Part shown: one piece after another, positions 1 to 40,000 of the stretch
Numbering within the stretch: position 1 is the stretch's first letter
How the letters are laid out: every line of letters begins with the position of its first letter
Assembly: GCF_027172205.1 (NCBI RefSeq)
Contig: NC_070614.1
Location: 1,188,001-1,252,000, forward strand
Length of the DNA stretch: 64,000 bases
Direction of reading: 5' to 3'
Source: Podarcis raffonei
Taxonomy: Eukaryota; Chordata; Lepidosauria; Squamata; Lacertidae
Notes under the pieces: model-generated
Databases searched by the model: none
What the model saw: the letters and a program-made list of their open reading frames with translations, nothing else
Told to the model about the DNA's origin: nothing
Translations under genes and position numbers: made by a program

Positions 1-508
1 GCACCTGCATCCTGCCCGCCAGGCTGTCCCGCACCCAGTGAGGGGATGCTGTGGCAGTCACTTCTGGGGCCGAGCAGCTTCGCATTCCCTAACTCAGTGC
101 CGGCTGCAGCAGCAAAATCCGGAAGCCGAGGGGGTTGTTGATGTGGCGGCCCCCTTCTTGGCTTCCAGATTTTGCTGCCGTGGCTGGCGCTGAATTATGG
201 AAGGCTGTGCCAAGCAGACAAGTGATGTCGCTGCCTCCCCGTGCCGCTGGGTCCCTCTGCAGCACCAGCCACCCCATCCTCCGGTACTAGGTGTTGCCAG
301 TGGCCGGCGCTGAGTAGGGGAAGCCCAGGTCGGGTGGCAAGCGAGCGGGCAACGGAAGTGTAGCACTCAAAACGGAAGTGCACCCCCAAACTGAGTACGT
401 TCAGGTTCCAAAAAAAGTTTGAAAACCGGAACACTCATTTCCGGTTTTGAAGCGTTCAGGTTCCAAATAGTTTGTGAAGTAATCTGTTTGAAAACCGAGG
501 TACCACTG
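1..508. mobile_element. Right end of a pogo/Tigger-like element (starts before the window)
   Basis: The segment ends in GAGGTACCACTG followed by TA at 509-510. This is the same terminal sequence as the short element at 38995-39271, whose other end begins CAGTCATACCTCGG, close to the Tigger terminus. The left end is not in the window. The interior is GC-rich and contains short repeats of a CCGGTTTT / AGGTTCCAAA type at 395-470. It lies in the intron before the first UBE3B exon of the window. Confidence 0.5.
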
Positions 509-567
509 TATTGCAGCACACTGACAATTCTTGACATCCTTTCAGCTTCTTCGTTCTTCTTTTTCAG

Positions 568-27968
<27,401 letters not shown>

Positions 27969-30235
27969 CCCACGCTCTCAAGAGCTGGATGGGCTCTCAG
28001 GGCTATACCTTGGTAAATGGCCGCCTGAGCAGGCTGCAGTCCTGGCCTGGGGTCCGGCATCGCTCTGATGCCTCTGGACGCAACTCTGCAAGGAGGACCT
28101 CCTTGGAAACGCAGCTGGCCTGCCATTAAATGTAGCATCAAGAGCCAAGCCTGTGCATTGTCCTTGGAGGGGGGCCATGCCCAGTGGAGGATTGCACACA
28201 GGGCAGGCAGGGTCACACAAACTACTCATGGGCCCTGGGGTGTGTGCCCTGTGGATAATTTTTATCTTGGTCTTGGGCAAATAGTTGGACCTTGCTGTGG
28301 GCCAGGCCAGGTCAGACTCTGGCAAAACGCTGTGGAACAAAGGTCGGGAGCTGGCTTTTCCCTCCCACTTTGGCTTCTGAAAAACAGGCTTGAGGCTGCT
28401 CAACTCAGGAGCCCCATGAGATTGCAGGAGCTTTCTCTTCATGTTTTTTGTGTTCCTCTGTCTGTGCCCAGGTTTTGTCGCCTGCGACTTTCCCACAGCT
28501 TGCCAAACTGCTTCGCATTGACTCTCAGTCTGAATACACGTTTGCCTGCAGGCCCCAAATGAGCTTCCCGCTAGGTTTGTGATGTGGAATTCCTCCCGTG
28601 GCAGATATTTGCTAGTTGTGAGCCTGCAGCTTGTCAGATGTCAGAGAGCAGCCTTCACCGACCTGGTGCCCTCCTTTCTGACCATCGGCTGGGGATGGTG
28701 GAACTGGGAGGATGGGCCAAGGGCCCATTGGCTGGGAACTCCTCTTAGGGCCTCAGTTGGCAGAGCCCGCTGAAACATTTAGTGGCTGAGCTAATCTGCA
28801 GAGGCTCATGGGCAGCTGAGAGCAGTTCCCTGCTCTAACCTCTCAGGGACTTTGCTATGCTGAATAGCTTCTCAATTTCCGTTCAGGAACAGCAACTCCA
28901 TTAAACTCTGTAATTGCAAAGGGGTTTATGCTGAGGTTGCTCGTTATTCATTGCTTGCTCTGTATTCACATTCATTTGTGCACTTGTCCTTCCCAAGCTC
29001 CCCTTCTTTGACATCTCCCACAACCCCAGATGTGCCCAAAGGGAAGAGAAAAAATGTTCCCACAAGGTGATATTTCTCCCCAGGGATCCAGCTTTTGCAT
29101 AATCTGACTGGACCACGTGCAAAGCATAGGGCGTCTTTCAGGGACTGGACTTGTCCTGGTCCTGGTCTCTGCTTTGCCACAAATGGGTGGATATCTTTGG
29201 AATGAATAAACGCCAGGAAGCAAGGGAGAAAGGTCACCTTGTGCAGGGTCTTCCTTCTCTCCAAGTACATTTGTGATCAGCTCAGTCTCCCACCCAAGGA
29301 ATCCTGGGGATCTGAATACGAGTGGGAAGGAAGGGATTGAACTGTAATCAAATGCAAAATATTTTAAGAATGTTGGGTTTTACTGGTTTTATTGTTTTTC
29401 TTTTTGCAGAAGCCCTGTTTAATGCTTTCTAACCTTGATTATTCCACCATTGCGAATCATTAGCCTTGAGTTGCTTGTTTTTTAAAATAATTCTAGTGAA
29501 GGGCTGGGCCCAGAGAACATTCTCAAGCATGAACCTGTTAACTGAAAACCAAAATCCCCACCTTTTCTTGATTTTACTTTGAATGTTGCAGAAGAATGTG
29601 TGTCTCATGTTTTAAATGCTAGACATTAAGCATTCTCTTAATGGATTTGACAGTATTGCACTACAGAAGTTGCAGGATACTCTAGGGCAGCCTTTTGGAG
29701 GTTTGGACGACAGTCCCCAACAGCCCAGATCTGTGCTGGTTGGGGCCCATGGGAGTTATAGTGCAAAACATCTAGATGATGCCAGTTGGTGAAGGAATGT
29801 TGGGGTGGCACGGGGCAAGCTCTCCAGTAGAAACTCTCCAATAGAGTAGGAATGGGGGGGGGATGGCACTATACAGCACCCCCTCCCAGTGGTCTCCTTG
29901 ACCCTCTGATGAACTGCTTCCTCCATGTATACATTTTCAGAACTGATGTGCAAATTGTGATTGTGTACTAAATATGTTGAAACAGTTTGGCTGTTCTAGC
30001 CCGCAACAGTTGGGCATGGTGTGGCTTTCCCAAACAAGGAAGGCTATGCAAGCTGTCAGGGGTCTAACATCACCCCCACCCCAAAACAATGCCTTGCATG
30101 TTTGTGTCTTGAGGTGGGGAGAGGAAAGTTTGCCATAGGAGATTAATAAAATATTTTATCTTGGCCCTCCTGTATCCTAGCATTTTACAGCATATTCTCC
30201 ATGTTGGAAATAAACTTGACAGATTGGTTCAATAT
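27969..30235 (+). other. UBE3B: UBE3B 3' untranslated region (probable extent)
   Basis: No coding exon is seen between the UBE3B stop and the MMAB stop. Canonical AATAAA signals on the + strand lie at 29205-29210, 30145-30150 and 30209-30214, so a 3' UTR of about 1.3 or 2.2 kb is plausible. A degraded palindromic MITE fragment sits near 29690-29790. The end point is inferred from the signals alone. Confidence 0.5.
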
Positions 30236-31028
30236 AGCCATAGGGAGGTGGGTTTCTCCCTCCCCACTTCGTAAAAATTGGCTTCTGTTTCAAAGAAACC
30301 TACAGCAGTGTGAGGAAACGTACAACAGAGACTCCCATGACTGAAGAGGAGGTATGTCTCTGAACAGTTCAACAGACCCTGAAGAGGAAGGGTCGGGTAT
30401 GTTAAATGGCAGCCACTGAGAGGCAAATGAAAAATTGGGAGTCCTGCTGACAAAAGAAAAAAAGCAGAAGTCCTCTGGCAGCTGAGCTGCATCCCAAAGC
30501 TCCAATCTGGTGATGCCCACTGCTGCCTCCCACCTCTCAACAGCCGTTTCCAGGATCTCTCTGCACAAAGGTTACAATGGCAGAACTTTGCTGTGCTTGA
30601 GATGCTGCGTCTCCTGCCAAAGTGTTGATGGATTCAACGATGACCTCAAAAAGAAAAAGAGGACAAGGAAGTGTAACAGGCTGTGGTCTGCAAGTCAATC
30701 TGAGCCAAAGCGCCAAGTGCCTCTGGCAACAGAACACCTCTTGCAGAGAAGGGCTCTGCAACGCATCAGGCGTGGCATGTGCTTCTCCCCTCTCCTTTTA
30801 TCAGCACATGTCAATAAATGCAGCTGAAGTCTATTCAGAGTGAACGCTCCAAGTTCTCTTAGCAAGCTGGTCTCAAAATGGAGCAAGACTAGAGCCGCAA
30901 GCTTTAAATAAGCTTTCAGGAGTAGATTTCAAGAGCTCAGTTTGAAACTGCAAGCAATCTTCCATCTTGTCCAGTCCTCTGTCTGAAAGCCTGGCAGTCC
31001 AGCTCTTGCATCAGAGGGCCTCTGCTCC
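30236..31028 (-). other. MMAB: MMAB 3' flank, probable 3' untranslated region
   Basis: This gap separates the last UBE3B poly(A) signal from the MMAB stop codon at 31029-31031. I find no clear AATAAA on the minus strand; a weak variant GATAAA reads on the minus strand near 30795-30800. The MMAB transcript end is unresolved and could overlap the UBE3B 3' UTR. Confidence 0.3.
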
Positions 31029-34000
31029 TTACTCCGTTCTGGTGTAGATCTTCTCCTGCTTCCCTTCCTTCATTGCAGCATAGCGGGCAAGAACAAATAA
31101 GTAGTCGCTCAGTCTAAGAAACGGAAGAAAAAAGCTGTTGTCCATCTCTGTACAGGATAAGAGCTTGTAGTGGGCATGTATACCCTAAGGGTGAGGCAGC
31201 ATCTAGGGCTGGAAGGAGGAAGATGTCCCTGCGCATGTAGCCAATCAAAAAGGTAGAGGAGTGGATGTGCTCCCCCTCCCCCAACTGGATGTCCTCCAGG
31301 TGCTTCAGACTAAAATCTAAGGTAGCCAGTTGGGGAAGGCTGACTTAGGCAGTTGCCAGGTACCAAAGTAAAATCCAGCCCCCGTGAGGCCTGCAATTTC
31401 AGTGGAGGAGTCAGGCACTGAACGAGAACCATCATCTATAGTAATGGGATATGGCAGAAGGCCACGTTTAGCCACGATAATCTGGCTGCTGCATGACCCC
31501 CTCCCCAAAACAGGGAGAACAGGAGTCAAACAGGCTGTGAGAAGTTACCTGTGCATGCTCCATGATGACACTACCTACCTTAAAACGGGGCAGAGTATTT
31601 GTCTTTTCCAATTGGTTGCAGCAGCTCTCTGCCAGAGAAGGGTCCCTTCCCCATCGCCTGCCAACAGCCCCTTTTACCTGAAGATGCCGGGGCGAAACTT
31701 TGGACCTTCTGCATGTCAAGCCTGCATGGAACTACAGCCCTTCCCAAAACACCTTCCGCATGTGGAGTAGGGAAGCGCCAGCAATTTGGGTATGCCTACA
31801 GGGTGTGCACCTAGAGAAAGGACATGTCTTCCCCACCATCCTCTCTCAAAGACCAGCAGACTCCAGAAGTCTCCTTCCGCTGCCCCAAATCTCAGCTTCC
31901 ACCCTTCCTCCTCTCCACTTCCCAGCTTAAGCACAAAGTGATCCAGGTGGAGCCTTCCAGACGTCATTTGACTACGATTCCCATCACCCCCCATCAGTGG
32001 CCATGCTGGCTGAGAATGCTGGGAGCTGGAGTTCAACAACATGGGCAGGGCATCATTTTGGCTACCCCTGTACTAATCTCCCACTCCCTTTCCTCCAAGT
32101 TGTTGGAAGAGAAAAGACAAGACTGGTCTCCGCAGGACAGTCAGCAAGGCCCATGTGAGTGCCCCAAGGTAGACCAGTAGTTCCCAAAATGGCATAAAAT
32201 GACTATCAGACTCTGAAAAGCTGGTACCACTGGATCAAATTCATCAGTTGTGTTGAATTAATTAAACTAAATAGTTTCAACTGGATTTTGAATAAAGGGG
32301 CAATTAGTTGTTACTGTTTTGAATCTTAGTGTTATCTTCTTTAGTGGGTTATGCAAACTGCTATTTTGAATAGTGCTTTCTATAGGGTTGGGGGGCACTA
32401 GGAACCAAGGAGCACTATGGAACCAAAGGGGCAGGGCTCCCAAAATAGATGCAAAAAGGACTCTCATCCCATCCCCTTGTCTCAGTAGGAGATATCCAGC
32501 AAGAAGTACCCGGGGAAGAGCAGCCTTCCCCATCCTGCTCTCCACTAGATCAGCCCCAGAAACCAGCAGGGCCAGTGGCCAGGAAAGGAGGTGCAGAGAA
32601 GCCCTTATCTGGAGCCTTGACTGTGTGATCCACTAGAGTCTAGACGCATTCCCCCTGCCCCCCCACCCCAGCTTTGTCAAAAGGAACAGTTCCAAGTTAC
32701 CTGTTCAAAAACTTGGCCACGTCTGCATCTGCTTCTCCCATTTTCACCAAAGGAATCACACTGCAGAAGAGAAAAGGAAGCCAGTCATCACTACAGCTGA
32801 TATAATTGGATCCAAAACCACCTTTCATGCCCCCCGTCGGCATGAGTAAATTTTGCCTTGTTCTGCCAGATCCTAAGGTGCCAAAAACATTATTTGCTAA
32901 ATGCACCAAATTCTCTGCTCCAAACCAACTGTGCATTTAAAGGGGGGGGGAGAGTACCCACAATTAGTTTGCACTGGCCATTAACGGCTCCTGCAGAACT
33001 CAGGATCTCTTTTGGCAAACACTTCCTTGTCTTGCTGCACAGTACAAACTCTGATCCGTGCCCTCCCCCAGCATTGCTGGGGAGCACTTGTGTTCGTTTC
33101 CAAACAATTTTCATGCAAGCCTTACAAGGTTGACATGCCAGCGAAGACTGAACAAGAGAGGTTGGCAGCCCAGACAGCTCACTCAGGGCAGCAGGGGGTT
33201 CTCATGGCTTTGTCAGTGCAGTCGCTCACTTACCACCTCTCGGCTCGGCGGCAGATGGCTCTGGAGAGATGGAGAGCAGTGCTGCTTTTGCCGCCAGACT
33301 GAAATGACATTAAACAAAACATCCAGATCTGCCTTATGCCAGGGTCAGGCCCATTCAACCCCCGTCCATCTGCTCTGACTGATGAGAGCGCCCCGGGGTC
33401 CTCAGCAGAGAGCAGTCTTTCCCTGATACTTTTGAGACAGGGCAGGCTGGGGACTGAACCTGAGACCTGTGGAGCTGCAAACCCTCGCCTGAAGCAGGAA
33501 CAGGAGCGTTTGCAGCCAATGCAACCATTTTGGCTACCTTCCCACAGAAGTCAGAAGGAGTGTCTGTGAAAACATGCCCTAAGGAAAGTGCTGTGAACTA
33601 GCTGTTAGCTGTGATTCCTGCATAGCAGGGGGTTGGATTAGATTATCTTTGGGGTCCCCGCCAGCTCCACAATTCTATAATTCTGTGTGAGCCTGAGGGG
33701 AGCGATTAGCCCAGGGCCTTACAGCAAGCTTGGGATTTAGGTGGCAGTTAAATCAAAGTGGTTTGTGATTGCCCCAACTTAGATTGCTGTAAAAAGGAAC
33801 TACAGAAACTATGGGTGTCCACAAGTTCTAACATCATGAGAGAGGGAGGAATCCTTTTCTCTGGTGCATCAAATCCTTGGTCTGGCTGCATCAAAGTGTT
33901 CCCTGGCACACCCAGGGGCGAGCAGGATCATTCTCCCTTTGCATCAGCTGGTGTGTGTATTGGGGGGCAGGATCCATGCACCCGAACCCAGAACTAAGCA

Positions 34001-37000
34001 GCCTGATCAATGGCTCAGAGCTTCTCAAAGGCCCCAGCAGTGTGCTTGCCAAGCAGGAACTCTGCACAAGAATCTGGGTGGCTGAGCCACCTGTCACTCA
34101 CAGCCCTGTGACACTGTTCCTGATGGGAATCTGGCCAGTGGAAACCAAAAGTTGTCTGCCCCCCACCTTCTGTGCTGCAAGGCCTCTGCTTTGTGACCTC
34201 CTCACAGACGGAGCACATCGGAACACGCAAAATACCTACGGGTAAAATGAAAGCTGTGAGTGGCGGAAGCTGCTCAGAGTAGTGATCGATCCAGGCCTCC
34301 AGCTCCAGAATGGGCTTTTCACTGAACGACGTTCGCTCTGCAGAAGAAGAGACACGGCTGAGTGGACCAGCCAACCAAGGAGTCACCCACAAAGCGAAGC
34401 CCTGGCTTCTTCATTCCCCTGCTTAAGTCGCAGGATAGGGGCTGCCAGCACATGACGCATCAACCTTGCTAAAATGAAGGAGGCTTGAGCCTGGGTCTTG
34501 GGCCTGTGTGGGTTCCAGTGCTGAGTCCTGGAATACCTCAAGCACCTCTGAGCATGCACAGAGCATTTCCCCCCAAAATGGTTAAAATGCCATCTTGCGT
34601 TTTTAAACAGGGTTTAAGTAAGTGGGCAGCCCTAACAAGCAGAAGCACTATGGCCAACTTGTGCATTTGCAACCTAGCAAGTCAACGTTTATTAGAGACA
34701 TTTATATTTGGGATATATTCATATGCAATGCTTTTAAGACATGCATCAAAATCTTTGCGGAAAAAGCATTTCCCCCCACTAAGAAACCACAATGGAGGCT
34801 TGTGTGTTTCTGTTCCAGGGCATGGTCTGAGGGAGCTTGACATGGCTGAAGCTTGGCAGGTCTGGGTCCAGTCAGACCCTTGCCTAGGGCCCTGCCAGGA
34901 AGAAAGAAAGGAATGGGGTGTAAATGCAATAAAAAAACCAATTTAAATAAGCCACATAAACAAAGGTTTCATGGTCAGAGTCCTTCCTTCAGTTGTCCAG
35001 CAAAACTGATCCCCAAAAGCAATGGCAGCAAAACCATTTCAAAAAGGGCAGCAGTTAGCTTATTTTTAAAAATGAAGATCTATACTAGGTTCCAATTACT
35101 TAAATGTGACTCCCTGGCTGAGGATATGGGAGTTGCCACGTTGGAGCCGGCGTCCTGCAGCGCACACTGGACCTGCGGAAACAAAACAGAGCAAAGGTGT
35201 TTGGGATGAGCATTATTTTTGCACAGATGGTGAGACATTCAGAAAGCAGTTTTAATTGTCGGTCTGGCCCGCCTTCATGTCTCTGAAGGTGCCAAAGAAT
35301 GGGCAGAGTTCTCTGACCTAAATCGGAAGAGGCTTTGGAACGCCCACCACCACTGGCTCCATCGGGGATGGGAACCTGTGGTGGTCCTCCTCTGGCAGAT
35401 GAAGCTGCACTCCAGCTCCTATCAGCCCAGCCAGCATGGCCAATGGGCAGGGATGGTGGGAGGTGGGATCCAGCCACATCTGCAAGAGGACGACAACTGC
35501 TGGCTCCCTGCCCTTGCCTTAACTTACACAAGCAGATGGACAAGAGTTAGGCCAACAGCTCTTAGGCAGAACACCTCCGCACAAGATGCTCAGTGATAGG
35601 ATATCCCCAATGACCGAATGCTAGCAACTGTTGCCAGCCATCTCAATTTACTGAATTTATCGCTCCCATAGGAAGCATTGATGGCCCCCAACTTGGAGGG
35701 CTTTAAGAGAGGATAGGACAAATTTAGGGAGGAGAGGCTATCTGTGCTCTGCCTCTTCATTCAGTGAGACTTCCAAATACTGGCTGTGGGACACCACAGG
35801 CAGGGAGGGGGAGAGCATAGAATCATAGAATCATAGAGTTGGAAGAGACCACAAGGGCCATCGAGTCCAACCCCCTGCCAAGCAGGAAACACCATCAGAG
35901 CACTCCTGACGTATGGTTGTCAAGCCTCTGCTTAAAGACCTCCAAAGAAGGAGACTCCACCACACTCCTTGGCAGCAAATTCCACTGTCAAACAGCTCTT
36001 ACTGTCAGGAAGTTCTTCCTAATGTTTAGGTGGAATCTTCTTTCTTGTAGTTTGGATCCATTGCTCCGTGTCCGCTTCTCTGGAGCAGCAGAAAACAACC
36101 TTTCTCCCTCCTCTATGTGACATCCTTTTATATATTTGAACATGGCTATCATATCACCCCTTAACCTCCTCTTCTCCAGGCTAAACATGCCCAGCTCCCA
36201 TAGCCGTTCCTCATAGGGCATCGTTTCCAGGCCTTTGACCATTTTGGTTGCCCTCCTCTGGACACGTTCCAGTTTGTCAGTGTCCTTCTTGAACTGTGGT
36301 GCCCAGAACTGGACACAGTACTCCAGGTGAGGTCTGACCAGAGCAGAATACAGTGGCACTATTACTTCCCTTGATCTAGATGCTATACTCCTATTGATGC
36401 AGCCCAGAATTGCATTGGCTTTTTTAGCTGCCGCGTCACACTGTTGGCTCATGTCAAGTTTGTGGTCAACCAAGACTCCTAGATCCTTTTCACATGTAGT
36501 GCTCTCAAGCCAGGTGTCACCCATCTTGTATTTGTGCCTCTCATTTTTTTTGCCCAAGTGCAATACTTTACATTTCTCCCTGTTAAAATTCATCTTGTTT
36601 GTTTTGGCCCAGTTCTCTAATCTGTCAAGGTCGTTTTGAAGTGTGATCCTGTCCTCAGGGGTGTTAGCCACCCCTCCCAGTTTGGTGTCATCTGCAAATT
36701 TGATCAGGATGCCCTTGAGTCCATCATCCAAGTCGTTGATAAAGATGTTGAATAAGACCGGGCCCAAGACAGAACCCTGTGGCACCCCACTAGTCACTCT
36801 TCTCCAGGATGAAGAGGAACCATTGATGAGCACCCTTTGGGTTCGGTCAGTCAGCCAGTTACAAATCCACTGAGTGGTAGCATAGTCAAGACCACATTTT
36901 ACCAACTTCTTTACAAGAATATCATGGGGCACCTTGTCAAATGCCTTGCTGAAATCAAGGTAGGCTACATCCACTGCGTTCCCTTCATCTACCAGGCTTG

Positions 37001-40000
37001 TAATTCTGTCAAAAAACGAGATCAGGTTAGTCTGACATGACTTATTTTTCAGAAATCCATGCTGACTATTGGTGATCACAGCATTCCTTTCTAGGTGCTC
37101 ACAGACTGTTTGCTTAATGATCTGCTCCAGAATCTTCCCTGGTATTGATGTCAGACTGACTGGGCGGTAATTATTTGGGTCCTCTCTTTTCCCCTTTTTG
37201 AAAATAGGGACAACATTTGCCCTCCTCCAGTCTGCCGGGACTTCGCCTGTTCTCCAGGAATTCTCAAAGATGACTGCCAGTGGTTCTGAGATCACATCTG
37301 CCAGTTCTTTTAATACTCTTGGATGCAGTTCATCTGGCCCTGGAGACTTGAATACATCTAGACTAGCCAAGTATTCTTGTACTATCTCCTTAGTTATTCT
37401 GGGCTGTGTTTCCTCTGCTGAATCCTTTGCTCCAAATTCTTCAGGTCGGGCATTATTTTCTTTATCGGAGAAGACTGAGGCAAAGAAGGCATTGAGGAGT
37501 TCAGCCCTTTCTGTGTCCCCTGTTTGCATTTCACCATCTTCTCCTCTGAGTGACCCCACTGTTTCTTTGTTCTTCCTTTTGCTACAAACATACCCATAAA
37601 AGCCTTTTTTGTTGCTTTTAACCTCTCTAGCAAGCCTGAGTTCATTCTGTGCTTTAGCTTTTCTGACTTTGTGTCTACACGTGCTGGCTATTTGTTTGAA
37701 TTCCTCTTTGGTGGTTTCCCCCCTTTTCCATTTTTTGTACACATCCTTTTTTAATCTTAACTCAGTTAAAAGTTCTTTAGATAGCCACCCTGGCTTCTTT
37801 AGGCACCTTCCATGTTTCCGTCTCATTGGTATTGCCTGAAGTTGTGTGTCAGGGAAGAGTTAGAAGTTTTCAGTTTATCAGAGGGAGAAAGCATTCCCCA
37901 AGGGAATCTAATAGAAGGGAGCAAGAGGAACAACAGGGAGGGACCGGCTGTTCCCAGGAAAGGCAAGGGTTCAGTTCTAGCTCAGATTGGGAGGAGGGGA
38001 GATACAGGCCAGCTCTAGCCAGGAGGTTAGAAAAAAGAGCGGGAAAGCGAAGGGAAGGGCGCCTTCGCCATTTTGAGGGTGGCTGGTCATGGAGAAGCAG
38101 AGCTCAGAAGGTATCTGAAAGAAGTGACTCTGAGGAATAATAGTTAAGAACTGTTTATAAGATTATTTTGTTAATACACAATAAAAAGTTATAAAAGAAC
38201 AAGAAGCGTTTGTGTGGTGATCTGAAGAGGACAACGACCAGTCCTGACATTGTGCTTTTACTATCTCCCTCTTAACAAACTCCCAGCCATCATGAACTCC
38301 CTTTCCTTTTAGTATTACTCTCCATGGGATCTCACCCAGCACTTCCCTAAGTTTTATGAAGTCGGCTTTCTTAAAGTCAAGAAATTGAGTCCTAGTATGC
38401 TCGGCTGCTCCTTTCCGCTGTATAGTAAACTTCAGAAGAGCATGATCACTCGCGCCTAATGATCCTTCCACTTCTACCCCACTAACCAGGTCATCAACAT
38501 TGGTTAGGACCAGATCTAAAATGGCTGTTCCTCTTGTTGCTTCTCCCACTTTCTGGACAATGAAGTTGTCTGCAAGGCCAGTGAGGAATCTGTTTGACCT
38601 TATGCTCTTGGCTGAGTTTGACATCCAACAAATATCCGGGTAATTGAAGTCCCCCATTACTACTATCTCCCTTCCTTTTGCATGCTTGGCCATCTGTTCC
38701 GGGAAGGCATCATCTATGTCCTCCGTCTGGCTTGGGGATCTATAGTAAACTCCCACAATGAGGTCACTGTTATTCTTCTCTCCCTTAATTTTGACCCAAA
38801 TGCTCTCAAAATTAAGCACTTGTGCTTGGATCCTGCTTGAGAGTTTCCTACAAGCGACTGGTTGGCAACTGTGAGAACATGATGCTGGCTGAGATGGGCC
38901 ATTGGCAGGGCTCTTCTTCAATAAAAATCTACTAGCAGAGTAGCAAATATATACATTAAGCAACACACAGTAACAATACAACAACAACAACTTACAGTCA
39001 TACCTCGGGTTAAATACGCTTCGAGTTGAGCGTTTTCGAGTTGCGCTCCTCAGCAACCTGGAAATAACGGAGTGCGTTACTTCCAGGTTTCACCGCTTGC
39101 AGATGCTCAAAATGACGTCACGCGCATGCGCAGAAGCGGCGAAAAGCGATGCATGCTGTCGCAGGCGTGCTGTCGCAGGCGTGCTGTCGCGTGCTGTCGC
39201 TAGTTACGTTTACCTCTAGATGCGAACGGGGCTCCAGAACGGATCCCGTTCGTATCTAGAGGTTACCACTGTATTATTTATACCCTGCCCATACTGTATA
39301 TAAAAAGAACACGAATGAAAAGTCTTAAAGTTTCTCTTGCTGTCTCCTCTTAGCCCAAGAGTTGGACAAGAGGGTCCTTTGGTCTGATCCAGGAAGGCAG
39401 TCCTTGTATGCGGATGCTGTCAGTGACGGGGATACAGCTATTTCTTACCTGGTGAAGTTCCTGCACAAACGAGTGACCTCCTTCACTGCCAAATTCAGCA
39501 CTTAGCCTGCAGCAAAATAGGAGAGATTTTACCCTGAGATATAGGTAACTGATGCTGTTTGTATGAGAGATTTACCTCTTGTGGAGGCACTACAAACAAG
39601 CCTGAAACCAGCTGAATTGTCAAGTTCCCCCAAAGAACTATTGTGATGTGAGAGCAAGAACATTTCTTCATGAGAGGTGCATGGCCTTCTCATGTTCAGG
39701 CAGACAGGAAATTGGTTCAGGGCAGACACAGTCTGTTCCTCGCTCTTCATATGAGATGAGACCTGCAGGATTAGACCAGAACATCTGGTCCAGCATTGCT
39801 TGCCCTTAAGTGGCCAACCAGATGCTTCCAAGAAGCACAGAAGCAGAACAGGAAGGCAACAGCCACTCCCATTATTGCTCTCCAGCATGTGGAATGACTG
39901 AGGTAGACTGCCTCCCAACTTGAAGGTTCCATAGAGCCATCCTTGCCTAGCAGCCACTGAAAAAGACCCCCCCCCAAAAAATTGTCCAATGTGGGGGTGA

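Larger units (their letters stand above)
35817..38816 (-). mobile_element. CR1 LINE, about 2.6 kb, 5' truncated, interrupted by an LTR
   Basis: The 3' end is at the left with the CR1 terminal repeat, ATAGAATCATAGAATCATAG. The reverse-transcriptase frame follows, then the endonuclease part up to about 38816, where SINE-like sequence begins. A solo LTR (37847-38249) interrupts the junction of endonuclease and reverse transcriptase. It lies in MMAB intron 4 in the same direction as MMAB. It is the best CR1 copy in the window and the reference for the fragments. Confidence 0.92.

Noticed and set aside
31384-31930. Two + strand frames of up to 128 codons inside MMAB
   Set aside because: They are intronic and antisense to MMAB with no recognisable domain.
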